64,000 bases of DNA. Origin: Haematobia irritans (lineage: Eukaryota > Arthropoda > Insecta > Diptera > Muscidae). The notes under the pieces were generated by a model. That model did no database searches. It worked only from the letters and a program-made list of their open reading frames with translations, and had not been told where the DNA came from. This document shows positions 23,085-34,219 of the stretch, in pieces. The stretch covers positions 20,720,997 through 20,784,996 of the forward strand of contig NC_134398.1 in NCBI RefSeq assembly GCF_050003625.1, written 5' to 3'. Position 1 is the first letter of the stretch. Every line of letters starts with the position of its first letter. Both the position numbers and the translations under genes were made by a program.

Positions 23085-24362
23085 AAGGGTGATACGGTCA
23101 AAATTTGGTCAAGGGAAAACGCGTGTAAATCGGTGAAATCGTTTATTTAAAAAATCAAATTAAATTTCTTTTTCAAGTTCAATTAGTATAAAATTCAGGA
23201 AAAATATTCAGTTAGGCTTTCGCTTTTCCAAATCCGAATTGCCGGGCCTCACGCTTGACACCTGCCATCAGATTTTGTACAGCCACCTTGTCCACCTTCT
23301 TCGCCACAGAAAGCCAGTTTGCCTTGAACTGCTGCTAGTCCTTAGCAGTTTTTTTGGTCTTCTTTAGGTTCCGCTTGACAATAGCCCAGTATTTCTCAAT
23401 TGGGCGGAGCTCTGGCGTGTTGGGAGGGTTCTTGTTCTTGGGGACCACCTGCATGTTGTTGGCGGCGTACCACTCCATGGCCTTTTTACCGTAATGGCAA
23501 GATGCCAAGTCCGGCCAAAACAGTACGGAACAACCGTGTTTCTTCAGGAAAGGCAGCAGACGTTTATTCAAACACTCTTTCATAGCTTTCTTTCGGAAGC
23601 TATGAAAATGCTGCTTTTCAAGCCACAGGTACAGATGGCTTGCCAAACCAGATATTTCTTTGCGAACTTTGACAGTTTTATGTGCTTGAAAATATCTGCT
23701 ACCTTTCCCCTTCCTTTTGCCGTATAAAACTCCTGTCCCGGAAGCTGCTTGTAGTCGGCTTTGACGTCGTCCATTACCACGCAGTCAAACTTCGTCAGCA
23801 TCGTCGTGTACAGCCTCCGGGATCGCGCTTTGGCCGTCGTATTTTGTTTATCATCGCGATTTGGAGTCACTACCTTCTTGTAAGTCGATAGTCTGGCTCG
23901 TGTTTTGGCTCGATGCACGGTTGTAGACTATACACCCAGCTTATTTGCGGGATCTCGGAGAGAGAGGTTAGGGTTTCGCTTGAAACTACCGGTAACTCTC
24001 TTTGCCGTCTCTGCGGCTTCCGGTTTTCGATTTCCCCCCGATCCAGACTTCTTGGCTGTCGACAAACGTTTCCCAAACACTTTAATTACATTTGTAACGG
24101 TTGATTTGGCAACTTTTAGCGATTTTGCCAGCTTTGCGTGCGAGTAGCTCGGATTTTCGCGATGCGCGAGCAAAATTTTGATACGCTGCTCTTCTTGCTT
24201 GGAAAGCATTTTGACAACTGAAGAGTGAATTCCAAAATCAAAATAGGAGCAACATTCTACATACACACACCTTCAAAATGAGGGGTGTTCAGGTTTTTTA
24301 AACTCAAAATTGAAAGAAATACGTCAAGTTTATATTGACCAAATTTTGGCCGTATCAACCTT
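23085..24362 (-). mobile_element. DD37E mariner-like element, full length but inactive
   Basis: 1278 bp with long terminal inverted repeats (AAGGGTGATACGGTCAAAAT left; AAGGTTGATACGGCCAAAAT right, on the opposite strand), flanked by TA at 23083-23084 and 24363-24364. It encodes one broken transposase. It has inserted into the tandem units of element A4. Confidence 0.88.
23212..24209 (-). pseudogene. DD37E transposase, several disabling changes
   Basis: Starts MLSKQEEQRIKILLAHREN at 24209; an N-terminal helix-turn-helix region (SHAKLAKSLKVAKSTVTNVI) is followed by a GSGGNRKPE hinge and a second HTH. Breaks seen: a TAG after LANKLGV-type sequence (23930-23928), a small in-frame loss after the first catalytic VMDD, a frameshift near 23600, and a TAG at 23337-23335. 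Catalytic residues remain in pieces: Asp in VMDD, Asp in FWPDLASCH, and Glu in LRPIEKYW, with 37 residues between the last two. The C-terminus ends AKKVDKVAVQNLMAGVKRE... to TAA at 23214-23212. Confidence 0.85.
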
Positions 24363-24364
24363 TA

Positions 24365-24846
24365 TTCAATTTCATTTAGAAATGGATTTAGGTTTCATTA
24401 AATGTGTTTCGAAAATGTTCAAATTTATATTAATTTTCAATGAGTCTCAAATTGAAAATTGTTTGAGAATGTATTGCGTAGCAACAAAACTGAAATTTGT
24501 GTTGAATTCTATTATTTAGGGCAATATCTGGGTTTTGTTGAGAATTCGATTATCTCAAAAATTTCTTAACTTGAATCTTAGCTTTATCCTTTGAAGATAT
24601 GTTTGAAAGTGTGTTGAATATGAGTGTTTCCCCAATGTGGTGTTTTTATTGGCATCTAACATTTTAACGATACCAGATAAAAATGTTGATATAGCTGTTT
24701 TTCACATTGGATAGGAAAATTTGAACTCACTCTATTGAAATTTTTGCTATCCATATAATGTACATGATTTTCCTCCCAAAACTAAATTATACACCTCCAC
24801 CTATGAATCAGTTTTCTCACTTGTTTCTTATGAGTGAAATCGCAAA
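24365..24846. other. unique A+T-rich sequence
   Basis: An open frame at 24310-24519 overlaps the DD37E end and has no motif. Nothing else recognised. Confidence 0.4.
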
Positions 24847-25015
24847 CAAACTTACCGACACACAAATTTCTGCTAGAGCTGCTTTATGTCCATCCGTTCC
24901 AAGTCGTTAACAAAAATAGCCATGCATTTCTTATTGGTAGCGAAATTTCTGCTACCGATATGAAATCTATGGCATAAAGCACCTCTAGCGGAAATTTAAG
25001 TGTCGATAAGTTTTG
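24847..25015. mobile_element. short palindromic MITE-like element (I)
   Basis: Two arms of about 43 bp (CAAACTTACCGACACACAAA and, inverted, CAAAACTTATCGACACTTAA) pair with few mismatches around a loop. The loop itself holds a 10-bp hairpin, TATTGGTAGC/GCTACCGATA. No clear target duplication. Confidence 0.5.
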
Positions 25016-25225
25016 AGGGGAGCAAAATATAATTAGTCGGTAAAAACCGTCCAAGGAATTTTAGTCACCCAAAGTTATCGACAAACCCACAGAAGTGATA
25101 ACACAAGGTGCTATCGATAGTTTATCCTTATTCACCCAAGATGACCACCCTGTCTTAATGCCATTCACACAAGAATTGATTTTGTTTTAAAAATTTACGT
25201 ACCAATAATACATTATTGCTATGTA

Positions 25226-26203
25226 CACGGATGAAAAAGACTGTTTTTCATATGTTTGGCTATAAACATTATATGTTTGGAACACAAATTTTTAAACACA
25301 ATATTTTTGAGTGCAAGCATATAATGTTCATAAACTAGCATAACATGTTTGGTACATATATGTTAATATGTTAGAACATATTATGTTTGGGACATAAAAT
25401 GTTTGTAAATATAATATGCTTGGATGCAAACATATATTAATTTAGAAATAGCCTATAAACATATATGTGTTTAGTAGCTTGGAGCGCTATTTAACAGGGA
25501 GCGATATTGAATTAAGTTGGTGGTTGTTGCTTGTTATTACAAAATTAACATTTTATTTTCCCTTGGGCAGTTGATCAGCTACTTCTTTGATCCTTACAAA
25601 CTGTGTGGTCCGCTGTCCGAATCCCCGTCCTGCAAAAGGTAAAATTAAAATAAAAAAATCATAAAATTGAATAATTTCTTCTACAATGTTTGTATTACAG
25701 AAAAAGGTGCTAAGAACTAAAAAATCTCGTGGAAGTGAGAAAGTTGTGAGGGAATATACAATTAGGCAGAAACAAAATTTTGAGCATTCAGGTCGAAAAC
25801 CTATGTTGTTAGCACCTTTATTACCTGTTTATTTTCATAATTCATTATGATTGTAAATATATAAATAAATAAATAAAATTTTGAGCACAATATTGTTTGG
25901 GAGAATTTTTTTTAAGCATATAATATTTTTGGGTGCAAAATGCTTCCAAACATATTATATGTTCACATAATAACATATTGTTTTTTTTGGAAGACAACAT
26001 TATTGAATTTGGATGCAAAAATACAAAATGTTTGGAACTTAGACTACCCAAACATATATTGTTTATACCAATATGCTTTCAAACATATTATATATTGGAA
26101 GAGATCAAACATATAAATGTTTGGGCAATACCCAAAAATGTATATGCTTGAAGCAAAATATGTTTGGGAGTATATGTTACAGAAGCGATTTTTTGTGAGG
26201 GTG
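25226..26203. mobile_element. element F, copy 1, TA target duplication
   Basis: Runs from CACGGATGAAAAAGACTG to CGATTTTTTGTGAGGGTG, flanked by TA (25224-25225, 26204-26205). The interior is rich in the phrase ATATGTTTGG. About 400 bp in the middle (25480-25870) is not shared with copy 2 and carries no recognised feature. Confidence 0.65.
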
Positions 26204-26205
26204 TA

Positions 26206-26430
26206 GGCAATATTGTCAGAATTGGGGATTTTTCCCCAATTTTGCCAAATTTTTTCTTGAATTGGCACGAAATTTTTGAGTTGGGGATTTGGTGGCCAAT
26301 TTCCATAAATTTGGGGATTTGTTGTGGGGATTCTTTTGAAATCAGTTCATTATAATAAATCGCGTTTACAATTATGTAATTTCCTTTTATTTGTATATTA
26401 GAAACAAAACAGCTTTGTCAAAATTTAAAA
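26206..26430. other. short unique spacer
   Basis: Has imperfect repeats of TTGGGGATTT around 26220-26330; no gene seen. Confidence 0.35.
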
Positions 26431-28225
26431 CAAGTAAGGAAAGTCTAAAGTCGGGCGGGGCCGACTATATTATACCCTGCACCACTTTGTAGATCTAAAT
26501 TTTCGACACCATATCACATCCCTCAAATATTTTGGGGGCTATATATAAAGGTTTGTCCCAAATACATACATTTAAATATCACTCGATCTGGACAGAATTT
26601 GATAGACTTCTACAAAATCTATAGACTCTAAATTTATGTCGGCTAATGCACTAGGGTGGAACACAATGTTAGTAAAAAAAATATGGGAAACATTTAAATC
26701 TGAAGCAATTTTAAGGAAACTTCGCAAAAGTTTATTTATGATTTATCGCTCGATATATATGTATTAGAAGTTTAGGAAAATTAGAGCCATTTTTTTAACT
26801 TTTCGACTAAGCAGTGGCGATTTTACAAGGAAAATGTTGGCATTTTGACCATTTTTGTCTAAATCAGAAAAACATATATATGGGAGCTATATCTAACTCT
26901 GATCCGATTTCAACCAAGCTACAATGCTAATTCTACTCTCTGTGCAAAATTTCAACTAAATCGGAGTTAAAAATTGGCCTCTGTGGTCATATGAGTGTAA
27001 ATCGGGCGAAAGCTATATATCGGAGCAATATCGAAATCTGAACCGATTTCAACCAAATTTGGCACGCATAGCTACAATACTAAGTTTCAACTATGCAAAG
27101 TATCAACTAAATCGGAGCAAAACATTGGCCTCTGTGGTCATATGAGTGTAAATCGTGCGAAAGCTATATATGGGAGCTATATCTAAATCTGAACCGATTT
27201 CAATAAAATTTGGCACACTTGACAACACTACTAATTGTGCTCCCTGTGCATAATTTCAGCCAAATTGGGGTAAAACTCAGGCTTCTGGGACCGTATTAGT
27301 CCATATCGGGCGAAAGATATATATGGGAGCTATAGCTAACTCTGAACCGATTTCAATCAAATTTTGCGCACTTAACTATACGACCAAGTGTTATGCTTGT
27401 GCAAAATTTCAAGCAAATCAGGGTAAAATTCTGGCTTCTGGGTCCATATAAGTGCATATCGGGCGAAAGATATATATGGGATCTATATCTAAATCTGAAC
27501 CGATTTCAACCAAATGTGGCACGCATAGCGACAATGCTAATTCTACTCCCTGTGCTAAATTTAAACTAAATCGGAGCAAAAAATTGGCCTCTGTTGTCAT
27601 ATGAGTGTAAATCGGGCGAAAGCTATATATGGGAGCTATATCTAAATCTGAACCGATTTCAATAAAATTTGGCATACTTGACTCTAGTACTAATTGTTCT
27701 TCTTGTGCAAAATTTTAAGCAAATCAGGGTAAAACTCTGGCTTCTGGGGCCATATAAGTCCATATCGGGCGAAAGATATATATGGGAGCTATATCTAAAT
27801 CTGTACCGATTTCAATAAAATTTGGCACACTTGACTCTAGTACTAATTGTTCTTCTTGTGCAAAATTTTAAGCAAATCAGGGTAAAACTCTGGCTTCTGG
27901 GGCCATATAAGTCCATATAGGGCGAAATATATATGGGAGCTATATCTAAATCTGAACCGATCAAAATCAATAGGTATCTATTCTGAGCCAAAACACATGC
28001 TTGTGCCAAATTGGAAGTCGATTGGACTAAAACTGCGACCTAGACTTTGATTACAAAAATGTGTTCACGGACAGACGGACAGACGGACATGGCTATATCG
28101 ACTCAGGAGCCTACCCTGAGCATTTTTGCCAAAGACACCATGTGTCTATCTCGTCTCCTTCTGGGTGTTGCAAACATATGCACTAACTTATAATACCCTG
28201 TTCCACAGTGTGGAGCAGGGTATAA
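26431..28225 (-). mobile_element. element B, full copy (B1), mini-me/DINE-like
   Basis: Begins CAAGTAAGGAAAGTCTAAAG with the hairpin GTCGG-GCGGGG-CCGAC, then TATACCCTGCACCA, a conserved block, tandem units of about 150 bp (26880-27970, each with TATATGGGAGCTATATCTAA and CTGAACCGATTTCAA), a GGAC/AGAC run (28070-28090) and the end palindrome ACCCTGTTCCACA-G-TGTGGAGCAGGGT. Same plan as element A but different sequence. Non-coding. Confidence 0.8.
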
Positions 28226-28455
28226 ACATGAAAACTAGCTCTTTATTCCACTTTGTGTATAAGGGTAAACGAGGGAGCATTTAGACAAGGAACGCAAATA
28301 GGATTTTATTTTAGGGGCCCCAGTGCGAATTTATTATAATTTAATCTGCATGGCTCAATTTTTAAATTATTAATGATTTTCTAAGGCTGAGACTATTTCT
28401 TTTAAATATTGCAATATCTAAATATACTAAAATATAAATTTATATTCTAAATTTC
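28226..28455. other. short unique spacer
   Basis: Nothing recognised apart from a GGGGCCCC palindrome at 28315-28322. Confidence 0.35.
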
Positions 28456-29584
28456 TTATACCCTCCACCATAGGATGGGGGGTATATTAACTTTGTCATT
28501 CCGTTTGTAATTCATCGAAATATTGCTCTAAGACCCCATAAAGTATATATATTCTGGGTCGTGGTAAAATTCTGAGTCGATCTAAGCATATCCGTCCGTC
28601 CGCCCGTCTGTTGAAATCACGCTAACTTCCGAACGAAACAAGCTATCGACTTGAAACTTGGCACAAGTAGTTGTTATTGAAGTAGGTCGGATGGTATGGC
28701 AAATGGGCCATATCGGTCCACTTTAACGTATAGACCCAATGTAAACCGATCCCCAGATTTGGCTTCCGGAGCCTCTAAGAGCAGCAAATTTCATCCAATC
28801 CGGCTGAAATTTGGTACATGGTATTATTATGTGGTCTCTAACAAACATGCAAAACTTGGTCCATATCGGTTGAAATTAGTGTTAGTACATGGTCTCTAAC
28901 AACCATGCACGAATTGGTCCATATCGGTTCATAATTATACATAGCCCCCATAAAAACCGAAAAAATTCATCCGATCCGGTTGAAATTTGGAACGTGATGT
29001 TAGTATGTGGTCTCTAACAAACACGCATATCGGTCCATAATTATATATAGACCTCATATAAACCGTTTCCCAGATTTGATCTCCGGAGCCTCTTGGAGGA
29101 GCAACATTCATCCGATTCGGTTGAAATTTGGAACGTAGTGTTAGTATATGGCCGCTAATAACCATGAAAATGTTGTCAAAATTTTGTTCCTATAGAAAAT
29201 TTTGTCAAATTTTGTTTCTATAGAAAATTTTGCCAATTTCATTTCTATAGAATATTTTGGCAAAATTTTGTTTCTAAAAATTTTGTCAACATTTTTTCTA
29301 TAAAATATTTTAGCAAAATTTTATTTCTATACAAAATTTTGTCGAACTTAATAATATACGTATTTAATCGGCCTTTTTTAGTTTAATATATATCCCGTAT
29401 GGACTACCTTGCAATTTAGAATACGGTGGTAGGAAGTTTTAAGATACCTTGCCATCGGCAAGTGTTACCGCAACCCAAGTAATTCGATTGTGGATGTCAG
29501 TCTTCAGTAGAAGTTTCTATGCAATCCATGGTGGAGGGTACATAAGCTTTGGCCTGGCCGAACTTACGGCCGTATATACTTGTT
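28456..29584 (+). mobile_element. element A, short full copy (A5)
   Basis: Both ends are present: TATACCCTCCACCATAGGAT at the left, hairpin block ending CGGCCGTATATACTTGTT at the right. It has only three or four tandem units and about six 29-bp units (29167-29343), showing how far unit number varies between copies. Confidence 0.8.
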
Positions 29585-29638
29585 AGGATGTCAAATTTAT
29601 ATGGAGTGGCAAGAGTAGAAAAAAACAAATAAACAAGG

Positions 29639-30922
29639 CATTCGATATGGTCAACTATGCCACACTATTCGAGGACATCGAGAATACCTCCCTACAGGAA
29701 GGAATCAAGCATTGGGTTCTGAATTATCTGTGCGGACACCAGTCGTACGTGGTATTGAGGGACAAGAAGTCAAAACCCCGTAGAGTTAAACAGGGAGTTC
29801 CCCAGGGTGGGGTGATATCTCCGGCACTGTTAATCTCTACCTGTCCTCGATTCCACCCACTCCTGACGGCGTCGAGATTGTATCATATGCGGACGACTGC
29901 ACAATTATGGCACCCGGGCCCATTGTTGATGGCATATGCGATGGATTGAACGTCTACCTCGCTGATCTTACCAGTTATTTCACTACAAGAAATTTGAGGA
30001 TATCTCCCACCAAAACCTCAGCCACACTATTTACTACATGGACAGCGGAAGTACGCAGGCAGTTGAATGTCAGAGTCGACGGGAAAATAATTCCGACCAG
30101 AAATTACCCCAAGATTCTTGGGGCCACATTCGACAGCCTCTTTAAGTCGTCCGCCCAAGCCACTGCAATTTGCGATAAGCTCCGTGGTAGAAACAAGGCC
30201 TCAAGTCGCTTGCCGGCAGCACATATAAGGCAATTGGCCGGTCAGTGGTAAACTATGCAGCGCCAGTGTGCAACACGCAGTGGAATAACATACAGACCTG
30301 TCAGAACGCTGCCCTTAGAACTGGAACAGGATCTTTCCGCAGTACAACCCTGGGTCACCATTATGCGGAGACCAAGATCATCCCGGTGCGTCGACACAAT
30401 TACATGTTGTCAAAGCAGTACCTTTTGGGTTTCTATCGAAGTCGTCATCCAAATCACCATCTTGTGGATAGACAATCTCCACCCAGGTTGATTTTCACCT
30501 TCTACAGCGCGAGATCCAGCGTTCAGACAGGTCTGAACAGGATTCATAAGGATACTGTAGTTGAAGCGGTAAGAAGCTAGAAGGTTAATCCTGTTCTCGG
30601 AGTCCGACCACCGCCCATAGCAGCGGAGGAGAGAGACCTCCCTAGGCAGACCAGGGTAGTTTTGGAACAACTAAGATCAGGCAAGTGCAGCTGCCTCAAT
30701 TCCTACTTATCAGTGATTGATAGCAGCGTAGCTGACGTGTGCCCCATCTCAAGGGCCATATAACACTCGTCACCTTTTCGCTTGCCCAGCTAAGCCTACC
30801 CGTCTCACCACCAGATCACCCTGGATGCACTCCATCCTTGTCGCAGAGTTCCTTGATCTGGCTACTAATTGAACTACATAAGCATATAACAAAATGGATG
30901 AAACTACATCAAAAAATGTTAC
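29639..30922 (+). pseudogene. LINE (non-LTR retrotransposon), 5'-truncated and broken
   Basis: Begins inside the reverse transcriptase (AFDMVNYATLF) and is flanked by a 15-bp target duplication, AACAAATAAACAAGG, at 29624-29638 and 30923-30937. Motifs in order: VKQGVPQGGVISPAL, then after a one-base deletion SYADDCTIM (the catalytic YADD), SPTKTSATLFTTW, a further deletion near 30215, VVNYAAPVC, and near the end LPRQTRVVLEQLRSGKCS and HLFACPAKPTRLT, a Cys/His-type C-terminal segment stopping at 30872. At least three frame changes. The clade is uncertain; jockey/CR1-like by general look. Confidence 0.85.
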
Positions 30923-31012
30923 AACAAATAAACAAGGAAGAATGAAAATCTGGTAATAAGTTTCAATTTCTGAAATTTTAGAATTGTAACAAAAACAAAA
31001 ATAACATAAATG

Positions 31013-31231
31013 TTGAATTTTGACAAAAATTTCCATAGAAATAAAATTTTAACAAAATTTTCTATAGAAATAAAATTTTGACTAAATTTTCTATAGAAAT
31101 AAAATTTTAACAAAATTTTCTATAGAAATAAAATTTTGATTAAATTTTCTATAGAAATAAAATGTTGGCAAAATTTCCTATAGAAAAATAACAAAATAAA
31201 ATTGTGGCAAAAATTTCTATAGAAAAAAAAT
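31013..31231 (-). repeat. 29-bp satellite block left of element J
   Basis: About seven units, same orientation as the block from 31586; the two were one array before element J inserted. Confidence 0.8.
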
Positions 31232-31234
31232 TTT

Positions 31235-31540
31235 GTTGTTGTTTTTGACTTTAACTTTAAACCATGCATTGATTAAACTATAATCAACCCTTTTTTCGGA
31301 AGGTTCAAGTGTAGTTCACTTTGGGTTGAGTGAATTACCCCAATTTATTCTGCTAATTGGTTGATAGTTTTGCTGCAAGTAGAGGATGCTGATGAGGAAT
31401 GTGGTAATTCCGAGACAACTGTACATCCAAACATCTTTGCCCAAATAAATTTAACGAGCATAATTTTCCTCTGTTGGTTAAGCTACACTTGTAGTTTAGT
31501 CAATGCATGGTTTTAAGCTGAAATCAAAAACAACAACAAT
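31235..31540 (+). mobile_element. element J, MITE-like with about 45-bp inverted ends
   Basis: Left end GTTGTTGTTTTTGACTTTAA and right end, read inverted, TTGTTGTTTTTGATTTCAGC both continue into AAACCATGCATTGA and TAAACTA. No open frame. Sits in a 29-bp array. A second copy is at 13987. Confidence 0.65.
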
Positions 31541-31585
31541 GATTAAAGAAAAAAACCAACAATAACAAAACAAAATGAATGAAAA

Positions 31586-33468
31586 AAAATTGATAAAATT
31601 TTCTATAGAACTTAAATTTTGACAGAAGTTTTTATAAAAATAACATTTTGACAAAATTTTCTATAGAAATAAATTTTTTTTCAGAATTTTCTATAGAACT
31701 AAAATTTTGACAAAATTTTCTATACAAATAAAATTTTGACAAAATTTTCTATAGAAATAAAATTTTGACAAAATTTTCTATAGAAATAAAATTTTTAAAA
31801 AATTGTCTATACAAATAAAATTTCGACAAAAATTTTTTTAGAAATAAAATTTTGACAAAATTTTCTAGAGAACTTAAATTTTGACAGAAGTTTTTATAAA
31901 AATAACATTTTGACAAAATTTTCTATAGAAATAACATTTTTTTCAGAATTTTCTATAGCACTAAAATTTTCACAAAAATTTTCTTTAGAAAAAAAATAAC
32001 AAAATTTTCTATTGAAATAAAATTTCGACAAAATTTTCTATACAAATAAAATTTTGACAAAAATTTCTACAGAAATAAAATTTTGACAAAATTTTCTATA
32101 GAAATAAAATTTTGAAAAAATTGTCTATACAAATAAAATTTCGACAAAAATTTTTTTAGAAATAAAATTTTGACAAAATTTTCTAGAGAACTTAAATTTT
32201 GACAGAAGTTTTTATAAAAATAACATTTTGACAAAATTTTCTATAGAAATAACATTTTTTTTCAGAATTTTCTATAGCACTAAAATTTTCACAAAAAATT
32301 TCTTTAGAAAAAAAAAATAACAAAATTTTCTATTGAAATAAAATTTTGACAAAAAATTTTTTAGAAATAAAATTTTGACAAAATTTTTTATAATAATAAA
32401 ATTTTGAAAAAATTTCTATAGAAATAAAATTTCGACAATTTTCTATAGAAATAAAATTTTGACAAAATTTTCTATTGAAATAAAATTTCGACAAAATTTT
32501 TCTATAGAAATAAAATTTTGACAAAATTTGCTATAGAAATAAAATTTTGAAAAAATTTTCTATAGAAATAAATTTTTGAAAAAATTTTCTATAGAAATAA
32601 AATTTCGACAAAATTTTCTATAGAAATAAAATTTTGAAAAAATTTTCTATAGAAATAAAATTTTGAAAAAATTTTCTATAGAAATAAAATTTCGACAAAA
32701 TTTTCTATACAAATAAAATTTTGACAAAATTTTCTATAGAAATATAATTTCGACAAAATTTTCTATAGAAATAAAATTTTGAAAAAATTGTCTATACAAA
32801 TAAAATTTCGACAAAAATTTTTTTAGAAATAAAATTTTGACAAAATTTTCTATAGAACTTAAATTTTGACAGAAGTTTTTATAAAAATAACATTTGGCAA
32901 AATTTTCTATAGAAATAACATTTTTTCAGAATTTTCTATAGCACTAAAATTTTGACAAAATTGTCTTTAGAAAAAAAAATTAACAAAATTTTCTATTGAA
33001 ATAAAATTTTGACAAAAATTTTTTTAGAAATAAAATTTTGACAAAATTTTTTATAATAATAAAATTTTGAAAAAATTTCTATAGAAATAAAATTTGGGCA
33101 ATTTTCTGTAGAAATAAAATTTTGAAAAAATTTCTATAGAAATAAAATTTTGACAAAATATTCTATAAAAATAAAATTTTGACAAATTTTTGTATAGAAA
33201 TAAAATTTTGACAAAATTTTCTATAGTAATAAAATTTAGTCAGAATTTGCTATAGAATTAAAATTTTGACAAAATTTTCTATAAAAAAAATTTTGACAAA
33301 ATTTTCTATAGAACTAAAATTTTGACAAAATTTTCTATAGAAATAAAATTTTGACAGAATTTTCGATTGAAATAAAATTTTGACAAAATTTTTTATAAAA
33401 ATAAAATTTTTTACACAATTAAAATTTTGACAAAATTTTCTATAGAATTTTGACAAAATTCATACAGG
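31586..33468 (-). repeat. 29-bp satellite array with higher-order repeats
   Basis: About 65 units. A block of about 300 bp (31860-32160, 32170-32400, 32840-33070) with the same odd variants (CATTTTTTTCAGAATTTTCT; TAATAATAAAATTTTGAAAA) recurs three times, so the array grew by copying multi-unit blocks. It lies just downstream of pickpocket gene 1. Confidence 0.88.
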
Positions 33469-33998
33469 TTCTTTAATTTTAACTTTGTCTCTCCTAACAT
33501 AAAAATTCCAGCAGTACAGAACATGATCTCAATCCACCATCCTTTACATCAAGATATTTTTCTTTGGCCAAAAGTGAATGACTTTCAATAACTGAACTTA
33601 ACTTCATAAAAACTTGATATCACTTCAACACAAAAACTTCATTGTTGGTTTTTTTCGCCTAAAGTGGTCAACAAAAACACTGTTAATGACAAGTTAAACT
33701 AAATAAAATTCAAAAACAAAACAAAAAAAAAACGGGTAAGAAAAATCAAATGATAAACTTTGCTTTATTGTTTTTTTTTATTCCTTTTTAAGACAAATGT
33801 CCTTCGAAAAAGGAATAGAGGAACATAAATGTTTTTGACATTTAGAAGTTTTTTCTCTTGGTTTTTTGTCACTGGAACAAAGAAAAATCATATTTTTGCA
33901 AGACAAAAAAAAAAAATAATAAACTCCAGCAATGTCACAAAGATGAATACTTCTTGCATAAAAGGATGCACGGAAACTGCTGCAATGGGCCTTGCTTT
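33469..33998. other. 3' flank of pickpocket gene 1
   Basis: Unique sequence between a 29-bp array and the last exon; it should hold the 3' untranslated region (minus strand). Several long A or T runs. Confidence 0.5.
33764..33782 (-). promoter_or_regulatory. candidate polyadenylation signals of pickpocket gene 1
   Basis: Two AATAAA hexamers on the minus strand (33769-33764 and 33782-33777) in an A/T-rich stretch about 220 bp after the stop codon of exon 6. This is position only; such hexamers are common in this composition. Confidence 0.4.
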
Positions 33999-34219
33999 TC
34001 AAGCAGTATGACGGTCATTTGAAGTAGTCGGCGAAATTTTGTTAAAGGAAACCTTTTCTATGTTCACCATTTCTTTGGCAACACTTCGCGATGTACGCCT
34101 CGCAGCTATAGAACAAACAATTAGACGTTTGGGTAGATGCACAAAGAAGAAAAATAGTAATTCCGTTACGCCCAGCAGAGAACATCCAATACAGAGACTG
34201 GCTAATCCTCCTAAAGAAG
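33999..34219 (-). CDS. pickpocket gene 1, exon 6 (second membrane segment and C-terminus)
   Basis: Begins after CCTTTTCAG with two bases completing an Ala codon and runs 72 further codons to TGA at 34001-33999. It encodes the second membrane helix with the Gly-Cys-Ser filter, then a basic, Ser/Thr-rich cytoplasmic tail. Possible polyadenylation signals (AATAAA on the minus strand) lie at 33764-33769 and 33777-33782, about 220-235 bp after the stop. Confidence 0.88.
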
